The translations under genes and the position numbers were made by a program. DNA of 64,000 bases from Microbulbifer sp. Q7. Lineage in GTDB: Bacteria; Pseudomonadota; Gammaproteobacteria; Pseudomonadales; Cellvibrionaceae. The number at the start of each line of letters is the position of its first letter. Within the stretch, counting starts at the first letter, position 1. The notes beneath the pieces are model-generated. The model was given only the letters and a program-made list of their open reading frames with translations. It ran no database searches and was not told the DNA's origin. Below are positions 46,265 through 54,122 of this stretch, piece by piece. Location of the stretch: the NCBI RefSeq assembly GCF_001639145.1, contig NZ_LROY01000001.1, positions 1,304,501-1,368,500 on the forward strand, written 5' to 3'.

Positions 46265-46292
46265 AAAAAACCCCGCATTAGCGGGGTTTTTT
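46265..46292. terminator. Bidirectional terminator between proB and rpsT
   Basis: AAAAAACCCCGC-ATTA-GCGGGGTTTTTT, a perfect palindrome with A6/T6 tracts between the convergent genes. Confidence 0.92.
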
Positions 46293-46311
46293 GCGCTCAG
46301 GAAGCGGTGGC

Positions 46312-46578
46312 TTAAGCAGCCAGCTTCTTGATCTGGGCATTCAGGCGGCTCTTGTGACGAGCAGCCTTGTTCTTGTGAATGATGCCCTTGTCAGCCATAC
46401 GGTCGATCACCGGCACAGCGGCTTCGTAGGCAGTCTTGGCTTTTTCCGCATCACCTGCATCAATGGCCGCAACTACCTTTTTGATGTAGGTGCGCACCAT
46501 GGAGCGCAGGCTGGCGTTGTGATTGCGGCGCTTTTCGTTCTGGCGCGCGCGTTTCTTCGCTTGGGGTGAGTTGGCCAC
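46312..46578 (-). CDS. rpsT: 30S ribosomal protein S20
   Basis: S20 of 88 aa. GTG at 46578 is chosen because the product then opens [18 protein letters not shown], and AGGAG lies just upstream. The lysine/arginine-rich helices and the [17 protein letters not shown] end are standard. Confidence 0.97.
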   Translation of the reverse strand: MANSPQAKKRARQNEKRRNHNASLRSMVRTYIKKVVAAIDAGDAEKAKTAYEAAVPVIDRMADKGIIHKNKAARHKSRLNAQIKKLAA

Positions 46579-46732
46579 CGGTTGCTCCTGTCTGGAATCT
46601 ATAAAATCTCGAACATTCGGGCCGGGGGCCCGTTTGGGACGCGACATTATCCCCAGCGTTGGTTGTTTGTCAACCGCCGGGGTTAGCTGTTTGTGACTGT
46701 GTGGGCGATGGCGGATAAACCTCGCACATCAG

Positions 46733-48799
46733 TCACGGGCGCGGCAGGATCAGGGTAAATACGACGCCACTGCCATCCGCTCGATTGGCGGCGTGAAGTT
46801 CCCCGTGGTGAAAGTCGGCAATCAGCCGCGCGATGTGTAATCCAAGCCCCAGATGCCCCGCCTTGCCGCCGTCATCGCGCACAGAAACCAGGGAGTCGAA
46901 CAGCTTCTGGCCAAAGCCGGCTGGCAGTAGCGGGCCGTCGTTGCTGACGCGGAGGGTGTAGGCGGTGGCGGTCGCGTCCAGTTCCAGCTGAATGGTGGTG
47001 CCCGCGGGGGCAAAGCTCACCGCGTTATCGGCGAGCTTGTCCAGCAGCTGTGCCAGTAGCTCCGGCGCCCCGTAGAAACGCTGTTCCCCCTCGGGACTGC
47101 GCAACGCAAAGTGGTGCTCGGGGTGGGCGTCGGCATAGCTTTGGCTGAGTAGCTGCAGCAGGTCGTGCAGATCGAACTCTTCCCGCTCCGCCTGACTGAT
47201 GCTGGCCTCCAGATGGTTGGCGGCCGACAGCGCGTTGAGAATCGCCGACAGGCGCGCACCCCCGTCTGCGGCGCGCTCGGCGTAGCGCCGGCTCTCTTCG
47301 CTCAGTGCGCCCGCGTTCAAGTTGTCGAGGGATGAGCGCACAACCGCCAGCGGGGTGCGCAGTTCGTGGGAAAGCTTGCTCGCGAGGCTGCGCAGGTACT
47401 GGTGGTAGTGGTCCAGTTCCGCCAGCAGGCTGGCGAAGGCGCGATTGAGGGCGCCGAGTTCGTCGTTAAGGTAGGGCCGAGGGAAGTCACCACGCAGGCG
47501 GCCACTGGCATCTACCGCAGTGCGCGCCGCGCGGTGCAGGCGCCGGATGCGCCACGACAGCCAGCTGGCGTAACCCAGTAGCAGCAGCAGGACCAGGCCT
47601 GCGGCGCCGGCGGTGATGAGCCACAGGCGCCGCGCGGCGGATTCTGTCAGGGATTGCAGGGCACTGGCCGACTGGGCGGCGATGACACGGCCAAGCAGCG
47701 GGCGCTCGATGATGTCGTCGGCGCGGGTGACCACCGGCACGCTCACGGCACCCACGCGGTTGTCTGCCGCGGAATCGAGGTCGTCTTCGGGGGCGCTAAA
47801 CCAGAGCGAGGCAGTTTCCCGGTTCTCGGTCAGTGTCGCCGGATATGCACCATCCGGCAGAGGCGGCAGGCGATCACTGCCCAGTATCTGGCGGTAGAAC
47901 CAGTTGCGCAGCCAGCGCCCCTCGGCCGGCGGGGTGCCGTCCTCCGCCCGCTGTTGCCCGGATATGGCGCCGGAGCGCGCCAGAACAAAGCCTTCCTGGT
48001 CGACAACGGTCAGTTGCAGTGCCGGGCGCGCGAAGTGCTCCAGCTCCTGCTGCAGGGCGGGCAGGGGCTCTACCAGGGCGCCGGGACGCCCGTCGGCGGG
48101 GAGCGTGGTGGCGTGACGGGCGGGGCTGCCGGCATCGCTCTGTGTGCGGTCGAGCACCCGGATGGCGAGTTCGCCATCGGTGAGGGCGTAGGGCAGCGCG
48201 AGTTCCAGCTGGTAGCCCCCGGGGGAGGCGGTCCAGCGCCCGCGCAGCCGCAGCTCTCGCTCGTAGTCGCCGCGCCGGGGATTGTAATAAAGCGCTCGCA
48301 CCGGCCCCTGGCTGGCCACCGGCAGGGTGTATTGATGCTGGGCGGTATGGATTTCCACGGTGTCGCCACTGGACAGGCTGGCGGTGCGCGGGTCGTGATA
48401 GCTGGGGCTGCGGTCCCTTGCGGTCAGTAACAGATACACCTGGCTGCCGTGCTTGCCGAGGGTGGCCTGCGCCAAGGGCTGGCCGTGTTGGTCTGGCAAA
48501 GGGCGCGGGCGCAGCTTGAGCGCGCGCCACTCCTCGCCGTAGCCATCGAGCACCGGTGCGTGCGGCAGCGAGTTCAGGTACAGCTGGGCACCCGGCGGCC
48601 TGCCGGTGCGGCGGGGGTCGGGGGCGATGAGCTCCGGGGCGCTGGCGAGGCGCGCGGCGATGGCGTTGCCGGTGGCTTCTAGGGTCTGGATTTGCCCCTG
48701 GCTGAGGGCCTTGTCCACCTGCCGCAGGTACTGACAGCCCGCCCAGGGCAGGGCCAGGGTGCAAAGGCTGAGCAAGACCAGTTGGCGACGCAGATTCAT
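46733..48799 (-). CDS. pdsS: Dedicated sortase system histidine kinase PdsS
   Basis: Membrane sensor kinase of 688 aa. N-terminal membrane segment (about 5-22), a large periplasmic region (about 30-385) with a carbohydrate-binding/DOMON-like stretch (LDGYGEEWRALKLRPRPLP...SSGDTVEIHT), second membrane segment (about 392-412), HAMP, HisKA with SHELRTPLAVVRSSLDNL, and HATPase (DKLADNAVSFAP, GHLGLGLHIARLIADF). This architecture matches the kinase of the proteobacterial dedicated sortase system. It follows pdsR by 30 bp and should phosphorylate it. No sortase gene is seen nearby. Confidence 0.8.
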   Translation of the reverse strand: MNLRRQLVLLSLCTLALPWAGCQYLRQVDKALSQGQIQTLEATGNAIAARLASAPELIAPDPRRTGRPPGAQLYLNSLPHAPVLDGYGEEWRALKLRPRPLPDQHGQPLAQATLGKHGSQVYLLLTARDRSPSYHDPRTASLSSGDTVEIHTAQHQYTLPVASQGPVRALYYNPRRGDYERELRLRGRWTASPGGYQLELALPYALTDGELAIRVLDRTQSDAGSPARHATTLPADGRPGALVEPLPALQQELEHFARPALQLTVVDQEGFVLARSGAISGQQRAEDGTPPAEGRWLRNWFYRQILGSDRLPPLPDGAYPATLTENRETASLWFSAPEDDLDSAADNRVGAVSVPVVTRADDIIERPLLGRVIAAQSASALQSLTESAARRLWLITAGAAGLVLLLLLGYASWLSWRIRRLHRAARTAVDASGRLRGDFPRPYLNDELGALNRAFASLLAELDHYHQYLRSLASKLSHELRTPLAVVRSSLDNLNAGALSEESRRYAERAADGGARLSAILNALSAANHLEASISQAEREEFDLHDLLQLLSQSYADAHPEHHFALRSPEGEQRFYGAPELLAQLLDKLADNAVSFAPAGTTIQLELDATATAYTLRVSNDGPLLPAGFGQKLFDSLVSVRDDGGKAGHLGLGLHIARLIADFHHGELHAANRADGSGVVFTLILPRP

Positions 48800-48829
48800 A
48801 GGGGCAAGCCTGAGTGGGGGCGGTCGCGG

Positions 48830-49522
48830 CTAAACCTGCCAGCGATAACCCATGCCATAGGCGGTGCCGATGGCGTCAAAACTGCTGTCGATGGCCTGAA
48901 ACTTGCGCCGGATGCGTTTTACGTGGGACGTGATGGTGTTGTCATCGAGCACCACCCGTGCCGCTTCCATCAGCTGGCTGCGGGATTTCACATGGCCGGG
49001 GCGCTTGGCGAGGGCGTGTACGATCCAGAATTCGGTCACCGTCAGGTCTACCGGTTGCTCTTTCCAGTGGCAGTGCAGGCGCGACACATCCAGCGTCAGA
49101 TCGCCCTGAGTGAGGGTTTCGCCCTCGTCACTTTGCGACTGCATCACGCTCACCCGACGCAGCAAGGCGCTGATTCGCGCCTGCATGTGGGGCAGGGAGA
49201 TGTCTTTGGTGAGGTAGTCGTCAGCCCCGAGCCTCAGTCCCGAAATGATGTCCAGCTCCGAGTCGCGCGCGGTGAGAAACAGAATCGGCAGGGTGGGCGC
49301 CATGGCGCGCAGTTCCCGGCACAGGTCGAAGCCGCCCTCGATCTCTGCGCCCAGCCCCACATCGATCACGGCCAGGTCCGGCAGCCGTTGCTGAAAAGCG
49401 GCCAGCGCCTCCGGGCGGGTGTGGTAAAGGTTGACCTGGTAGCCGGTACGGCGCAGGGCATCGCGATAGTTTTCGGCGATGGCGAGTTCGTCTTCGACGA
49501 TGGCGATGGTGGGGCTGCTCAT
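48830..49522 (-). CDS. pdsR: Dedicated sortase system response regulator PdsR
   Basis: OmpR/PhoB-type regulator of 230 aa. Receiver domain with acidic pocket (IVEDELA), phosphorylation Asp (LAVIDVGLG), Thr/Lys (FLTARDSE, DYLTKDI), then a winged-helix DNA-binding domain (LTVTEFWIVHAL, RHVKSRSQLMEAAR, TSHVKRIRRKFQ). It lies upstream of pdsS, and both are transcribed apart from pdsO, which has its own terminator. Confidence 0.85.
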   Translation of the reverse strand: MSSPTIAIVEDELAIAENYRDALRRTGYQVNLYHTRPEALAAFQQRLPDLAVIDVGLGAEIEGGFDLCRELRAMAPTLPILFLTARDSELDIISGLRLGADDYLTKDISLPHMQARISALLRRVSVMQSQSDEGETLTQGDLTLDVSRLHCHWKEQPVDLTVTEFWIVHALAKRPGHVKSRSQLMEAARVVLDDNTITSHVKRIRRKFQAIDSSFDAIGTAYGMGYRWQV

Positions 49523-49621
49523 GGGGTTCCGACGGGTTGTTAACCGTTTATTGATTTAGGTGCGCGGAAAATCATGCCCGATCAGCGGGGCAATAGGCAA
49601 AGTTAACTGGTGCGTGGGACG

Positions 49622-49652
49622 AAAAAAGCGCGCAGGCATGTGTGCCGCGCGC
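49622..49652 (-). terminator. Rho-independent terminator of pdsO
   Basis: On the minus strand GCGCGCGGCA-CACA-TGCCTGCGCGC, with one bulged base, is followed by T6. It lies about 95 bp after the pdsO stop and before pdsR. Confidence 0.85.
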
Positions 49653-49747
49653 AAGGTTACTGCTTACAGGGTTGCACTTGAGGTTGCTCGGAAGCGAGCC
49701 GGTTGCGGCGTTTGTGGAGCGGCAACCGGCCGGATTTGAATCTGCGG

Positions 49748-50458
49748 TCAGAAGGAGCCGGCAACGGATTCCGGCATACCGAAGTGGATATCGACCCGGC
49801 GCTCCAGGGCGTAGGCATCAATGTCGCCCTTGGCCGCCTTGGACTGGCTCGCGCCGAGGGCGCGGCGTTCGATGCGCTCCGGTGCCACGCCGTAGGCTTC
49901 GAGGGCACGCTGCACACTCAGGGCGCGCTGGTCGGACAGCACATTGTTGTAGCCGTCGCTGCCGCGGGGGTCGGAGTGCCCTTCGAGGTGTACCTGCAGT
50001 TGCGGGTGGCGGTTGAGGAAGTCGGCCATGGCGGCCACCTGGCGCTCCTGGGCTTCCTGCAGCTCGTCGTCACCGGTAGTGAACAGCATCTGGAATTCCA
50101 GGCTCTCCAGTGCCAGCTCGCGGGCGTCGTTGGCGGACAATCGCGCCGCATCCAGTTGTTGTGCCAGGTTGCCCAGTTCGGTGCGGCTTTCGGTGAGTTG
50201 CGTTGCGAGCATGTCTGCCTCTTCTGCTTGCTTGATCTGTTCGCCCAGCCAGGCTCCACCGAGGGCGCCGGCGATAAAGCCAACCGGGCCACCTACGGCG
50301 GCGCCTGCAACTGCAGCGCCGGTAAATACAGTGGCCTGCTTGGCCGGGGTCAGGGGGCTACCCTGCAATTCGTTCTCGGAGTCAGTGGCGGCCTCAGCGG
50401 AAGCAATAGCATTCAGGGTCAGACTGCTCAGTGTTACTGCCATCAACATCTTTTTCAT
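49748..50458 (-). CDS. pdsO: Sortase-system OmpA-family protein PdsO
   Basis: Exported OmpA-like protein of 236 aa from the ATG at 50458 (AAGGAACACG upstream). Signal peptide to about residue 23 (ASAEA), glycine-zipper segment (VAGAAVGGPVGFIAGALGGA), coiled region (about 70-120), then an OmpA C-terminal peptidoglycan-binding domain (HLEGHSDPRGSDGYNNVLSD, ALGASQSKA...RRVDIHF). This order is that of PdsO. It is upstream of pdsR-pdsS on the same strand. The usual sortase and its substrate gene are not adjacent. Confidence 0.8.
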   Translation of the reverse strand: MKKMLMAVTLSSLTLNAIASAEAATDSENELQGSPLTPAKQATVFTGAAVAGAAVGGPVGFIAGALGGAWLGEQIKQAEEADMLATQLTESRTELGNLAQQLDAARLSANDARELALESLEFQMLFTTGDDELQEAQERQVAAMADFLNRHPQLQVHLEGHSDPRGSDGYNNVLSDQRALSVQRALEAYGVAPERIERRALGASQSKAAKGDIDAYALERRVDIHFGMPESVAGSF

Positions 50459-50655
50459 GATCGTGTTCCTTGCGATTGGAGTGAAGTGACTGCTCTTTGG
50501 TTCCGATCCGGGTGTTTCCCGTTTCGGTTGAGAGTCATTTAACTCCGGCAAGGAGGCACTGACATGGCGCCCTTGGGGCGAATTCCGCATCGATTATGGC
50601 GAAATATGGCAAACGGCCCCGTGACTCAGTTCCTGCTCCGGCTTTGCGGTCTGTC

Positions 50656-50796
50656 TCAGTCTCCGCGACGCCGGTAGCGCCGGTCCCGGGGCTGATCGAT
50701 ACGCACCCGTACCCGTTGAGGGCGCGGGCCCAGGGCAACCGCTGCATACAGCAGCACCGCCAGGATCAGTGCAAGAATCAATGCGTTGATGGTCAT
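50656..50796 (-). CDS. 46-aa single-span membrane protein
   Basis: Small protein MTINALILALILAVLLYAAV... with one hydrophobic helix (about 2-22) and an Arg-rich tail (about 27-46: RPQRVRVRIDQPRDRRYRRR). AAAGGAGAAACGG gives an excellent ribosome-binding site, better than for the longer frame, which starts at 50958. It is upstream of pdsO by about 200 bp on the same strand. No family is recognised. Confidence 0.6.
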   Translation of the reverse strand: MTINALILALILAVLLYAAVALGPRPQRVRVRIDQPRDRRYRRRGD

Positions 50797-50990
50797 TCCG
50801 TTTCTCCTTTGTCGCCACCGCTCCCTGTGGCTCGCCAACTGCTCAATTTGAGTATAGTTCCCCCTCGCGCCAACCGTAGCCTCATCTGCGGCTATTTCGC
50901 GAATGCCGGTGCACCCTAGGTGGCCGGGGGAGTGGATTGCGGTAGACTTGCCGGCCATTATTCAGTGATTGCACGGCAGGACTCAGGGAC

Positions 50991-52619
50991 GTGGCAGCAT
51001 CTCCGCCCGAACAGGAACCACAGGAACAGCCACCGCAGGCTCAAAACCATAGCCCGCAACGGGGGCTATTGCGCGGAAGTTCCGTGGTGGGTGGTGCCAC
51101 TTTACTCTCCCGTGTGATGGGGTTGGCGCGGGACGTGGTGTTCGCGCGACTGACCGGTGCCAGCGACGCCGCAGATGCGTTCTTTGTGGCCTTCAAAATC
51201 CCCAACTTTTTCCGCCGCCTGTTCGCGGAGGGCGCCTTTGCCCAGGCGTTTGTGCCGGTACTGGCGGAATATCGCCAGAACGGCGGTGTTGCCGCGGTGC
51301 GCGAGCTGAACGACCGGGTTGCCGGTGCGCTTGGCGGAACCCTGTTGCTGGTGACCCTGTTCGGGGTGCTGTGTGCGCCGCTGGTGGCCGGACTCTTTGC
51401 GTTCGGCTGGTGGTGGGGTGGCAACGAGCCGCAAAAGTTTGCCATGGCCACCGAGATGTTGCGCATCACCTTTCCTTACCTGATGCTCATTTCCCTCACC
51501 GGTTTTGCCGGTGCCATCCTCAACAGTTTTGACCGTTTCGCCATTCCCGCGCTGACCCCGGTGCTGTTGAACCTGGTGCTGATTGCCGCCGCCACGGTGG
51601 CCGCCGGCTGGTTCGAGCCGCAGGTGATGGCGCTGGCCTGGGGGGTGCTGGTGGCCGGCGTGGTGCAGCTGCTCTTCCAGATCCCTTTTCTGATGCGTGA
51701 GGGGCTGTTGCCGAAACCCCGGTGGGACTGGCAGTACCCGGGGGTGCGCAAGATTCTGCGTCTGATGGCGCCGGCTATTTTTGGCGTTTCGGTCACCCAG
51801 ATCAGCCTGGTACTGGACACGGTGCTGGCGTCTTTCCTGCCCACCGGCTCAGTGACCTGGCTGTACTTTTCCGATCGTCTGACCGAACTGCCCCTGGGGG
51901 TGTTTGGCGTGGCGGTGGCCACGGTGATCCTGCCGAACCTATCCCGCCAGCACGCCGGCGGCGACCCGGTGAAGTTTCGCCATACCATCGACTGGGCGCT
52001 GCGCAGCGTCACCCTAATCGCCCTGCCCGCCGCCATAGCGCTGTTTGTACTGGCCGAGCCGCTGCTCACCGTGCTGTTCCAGTACGGCAATATGACCCCG
52101 AGAGACATGAGCATGGCCGCCTGGTCACTGCGGGCCTACACCTTCGGGCTGCTGGCATTCATGCTGATCAAGGTGCTGGCACCGGGCTACTTCGCCCGCC
52201 AGGATACCGCTACACCGGTCAAGTTCGGGCTGATAGCCATTGCCTCGAAGATGATACTGAGCCTGCTGTTTGTGATTCCTCTGCATATGTACTTCCAGCT
52301 GGGCCATATGGGGCTGGCGGCCGCCACCGCGGGGCAGGCGGCGATCAACGCGTGGTTGCTGTACCGCGGGCTACGACAGGGGGGCGTTTATGCGCCAGAG
52401 CCCGGTTGGCGGGGCTATCTGCTGCGTCTGCTGCTGGCCAATCTGGCCATGGCCGTGGTTTTGCTGAGTATTCTCCACTACTGGCCGGCCTGGAACGCCT
52501 GGGCCTGGTGGGAGCGCTCCTGGCGCATGGGCGTCCTGGTGGCCGCCGGCGCCGGCGCTTATGGCCTGACCTTGCTGGCCAGCGGCCTGCGTCCGCGACA
52601 TTTTCGGGCGTCTTCGTGA
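50991..52619 (+). CDS. murJ: Lipid II flippase MurJ
   Basis: MOP-superfamily flippase of 542 aa with about 14 hydrophobic segments, moving lipid II across the inner membrane. The family opening (LRGSSVVGGATLLSRVMGLARD, VVFARLTGASDAADAFFVAF) and FRRLFAEGAFAQAFVPVLAE are plain. Starts at GTG with an extra 20-residue polar N-terminus. It is followed by ribF, the conserved murJ-ribF-ileS-lspA order. Confidence 0.95.
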   Translation: MAASPPEQEPQEQPPQAQNHSPQRGLLRGSSVVGGATLLSRVMGLARDVVFARLTGASDAADAFFVAFKIPNFFRRLFAEGAFAQAFVPVLAEYRQNGGVAAVRELNDRVAGALGGTLLLVTLFGVLCAPLVAGLFAFGWWWGGNEPQKFAMATEMLRITFPYLMLISLTGFAGAILNSFDRFAIPALTPVLLNLVLIAAATVAAGWFEPQVMALAWGVLVAGVVQLLFQIPFLMREGLLPKPRWDWQYPGVRKILRLMAPAIFGVSVTQISLVLDTVLASFLPTGSVTWLYFSDRLTELPLGVFGVAVATVILPNLSRQHAGGDPVKFRHTIDWALRSVTLIALPAAIALFVLAEPLLTVLFQYGNMTPRDMSMAAWSLRAYTFGLLAFMLIKVLAPGYFARQDTATPVKFGLIAIASKMILSLLFVIPLHMYFQLGHMGLAAATAGQAAINAWLLYRGLRQGGVYAPEPGWRGYLLRLLLANLAMAVVLLSILHYWPAWNAWAWWERSWRMGVLVAAGAGAYGLTLLASGLRPRHFRASS

Positions 52620-52704
52620 CCGTTGACGGTGCCCAGATGCCATGGAAATCCGGTATACTGCGCCGCTTGATTTTGCAAGGGCGACAAAGGGTGGTTGAAG
52701 CACT

Positions 52705-53682
52705 GTGACCGGGCAACGTGAGCTGATACGCGGGTTGCACAACCTGCGGCCGTGCCATCGGGGCTGTGTGGCCACCATTGGATCATTCGATGGTGTGCAC
52801 CTGGGGCACCAGGCCATCATCACCCAGCTGCGGGCGCGGGCGGCGGAGCACCAGTTGCCGTCGGTCGCCATCATCTTTGAACCCCAGCCCCACGAATACT
52901 TCTCCGGCGAGAAAGCACCGGCGCGCCTGATGCGCTTCAAGGAGAAGGTGCTGGCGCTGTTCGATGCCGGCGTAGACCGGGTGCTGTGCCTGCAGTTCAA
53001 CGAACGGCTGCGCAGCCTGAGTGCGGAGGCGTTTATTCAGCAGGTGCTGGTGGATGGCCTCGGCGTGCGGCATCTTGTGGTGGGCGATGATTTCCGTTTT
53101 GGCTGTGACCGCAGCGGGGATTATGCGTTACTGCAAAAAGCGGGCGCCAAATCGGGTTTTACCGTGGAAGACACCGCGACCCTGCAGATTGCCGGCGAGC
53201 GGGTAAGTAGCACGCGCATTCGCGAGGCCCTGCAAAACGCGGATTTTGCGCTTGCCGAACAATTGCTGGGCAAGCCATATCGGATCACCGGTCTGGTGGC
53301 CCGCGGCCGTGCACTTGGCCGGCAACTGGGTGCCCCCACGGCCAATGTGCGTTTGCACCGCTACCGTTCACCGCTGGTGGGGGTGTACACGGTTACAGCG
53401 AAACGCACCAATGGCAGCCCCATGAGTGGCAGTTGCATGGAGGTGGCCGGCGTCGCCAATGTTGGCTTCCGCCCCACGGTAGAGGGCGAAGGTGCAAAGC
53501 CGCTTCTCGAGGTGCACCTGTTTGATTTCAGTGGCGATTTATATGGTCGTGAAATTGCGGTGACCTTCTGCCACAAGTTGCGCGATGAAGAAAAGTTTGA
53601 GTCGCTGGAAATCCTCAAACAGAAAATCGCCGATGACATACAAAACGCAAAAAATTGGTTTAGCGAGAGCAAAGCCAAGTAA
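52705..53682 (+). CDS. ribF: Bifunctional riboflavin kinase/FAD synthetase
   Basis: Enzyme of 325 aa that converts riboflavin to FMN and FAD. N-terminal nucleotidyltransferase domain (TIGSFDGVHLGHQAII, HLVVGDDFRFGCDRSGD, RVSSTRIREAL) and C-terminal flavokinase domain (GRALGRQLGAPTANVRL, VANVGFRPTVEG). GTG start at 52705 with a weak ribosome-binding site. A TATACT box (52654-52659) upstream may belong to its promoter. Confidence 0.95.
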   Translation: MTGQRELIRGLHNLRPCHRGCVATIGSFDGVHLGHQAIITQLRARAAEHQLPSVAIIFEPQPHEYFSGEKAPARLMRFKEKVLALFDAGVDRVLCLQFNERLRSLSAEAFIQQVLVDGLGVRHLVVGDDFRFGCDRSGDYALLQKAGAKSGFTVEDTATLQIAGERVSSTRIREALQNADFALAEQLLGKPYRITGLVARGRALGRQLGAPTANVRLHRYRSPLVGVYTVTAKRTNGSPMSGSCMEVAGVANVGFRPTVEGEGAKPLLEVHLFDFSGDLYGREIAVTFCHKLRDEEKFESLEILKQKIADDIQNAKNWFSESKAK

Positions 53683-53731
53683 ACAGATTTCCCTTTCGTG
53701 TCTGACGGAGTGCCTGGTTTAGATGCGAAGG

Positions 53732-53838
53732 CAGAGCACCGGGTGCAGGTTTTCAGGAGCGTCGGCGACAGGACGTCGCCGCCGCAACGCCCAGGGATGG
53801 GTTCACAGTGGTCCTGAAAACCTGCACCCGGTGCTCTG
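53732..53838. repeat. Cruciform element 1: 27-bp inverted repeat with inner hairpin
   Basis: 53732-53758 and 53812-53838 are perfect inverted copies (27 bp; core GCACCGGGTGCAGGTTTTCA). The 53-base centre holds another hairpin, GGCGAC-AGGAC-GTCGCC (53764-53780). Folded RNA or extruded DNA would be a branched stem. Confidence 0.85.
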
Positions 53839-53913
53839 TCGCCACTGAACTTGGTTTAGTGGTGCCCCGAAGCCGCAATTACGGCTTTGGTCTGAGTCCG
53901 GTGGCGCGGAAGC

Positions 53914-54009
53914 AATGGGTATCAGGTTTCAAAATCGCTGCGAGTACATCCATGTACGCTCCGGCGGTGACATCCCTGTCACCGACGGTTTTGAAACCTG
54001 ATCCCCATT
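53914..54009. repeat. Cruciform element 2: 21-bp inverted repeat with inner hairpins
   Basis: 53914-53934 and 53989-54009 are inverted copies with one mismatch (core TATCAGGTTTCAAAA). The centre contains GTACATCCATGTAC (53944-53957) and GGTGACA-TCCC-TGTCACC (53966-53983). The architecture is the same as element 1 but the sequence differs. Confidence 0.85.
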
Positions 54010-54122
54010 ACTCCCGCTTCAATGTCTAGTTTTGCGCTGCGTAAGCCCGGAAACGTCGGGAAAGTGCGAAACGCCGATCGAATACTTGAAAATTTCTGAG
54101 CTACAACCGAAGTAGATAGCCA

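Larger units (their letters stand above)
53683..54122. other. ribF-ileS spacer packed with palindromes
   Basis: 440 bp without a credible gene. It contains two long inverted repeats, listed separately, and smaller hairpins: CCACTGAAC/GTTTAGTGG (about 53842-53863) and AAGCCG/CGGCTT (about 53871-53887). The density of perfect stems is far above the rest of the window. The last 60 bp should hold the ileS promoter. Confidence 0.7.
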
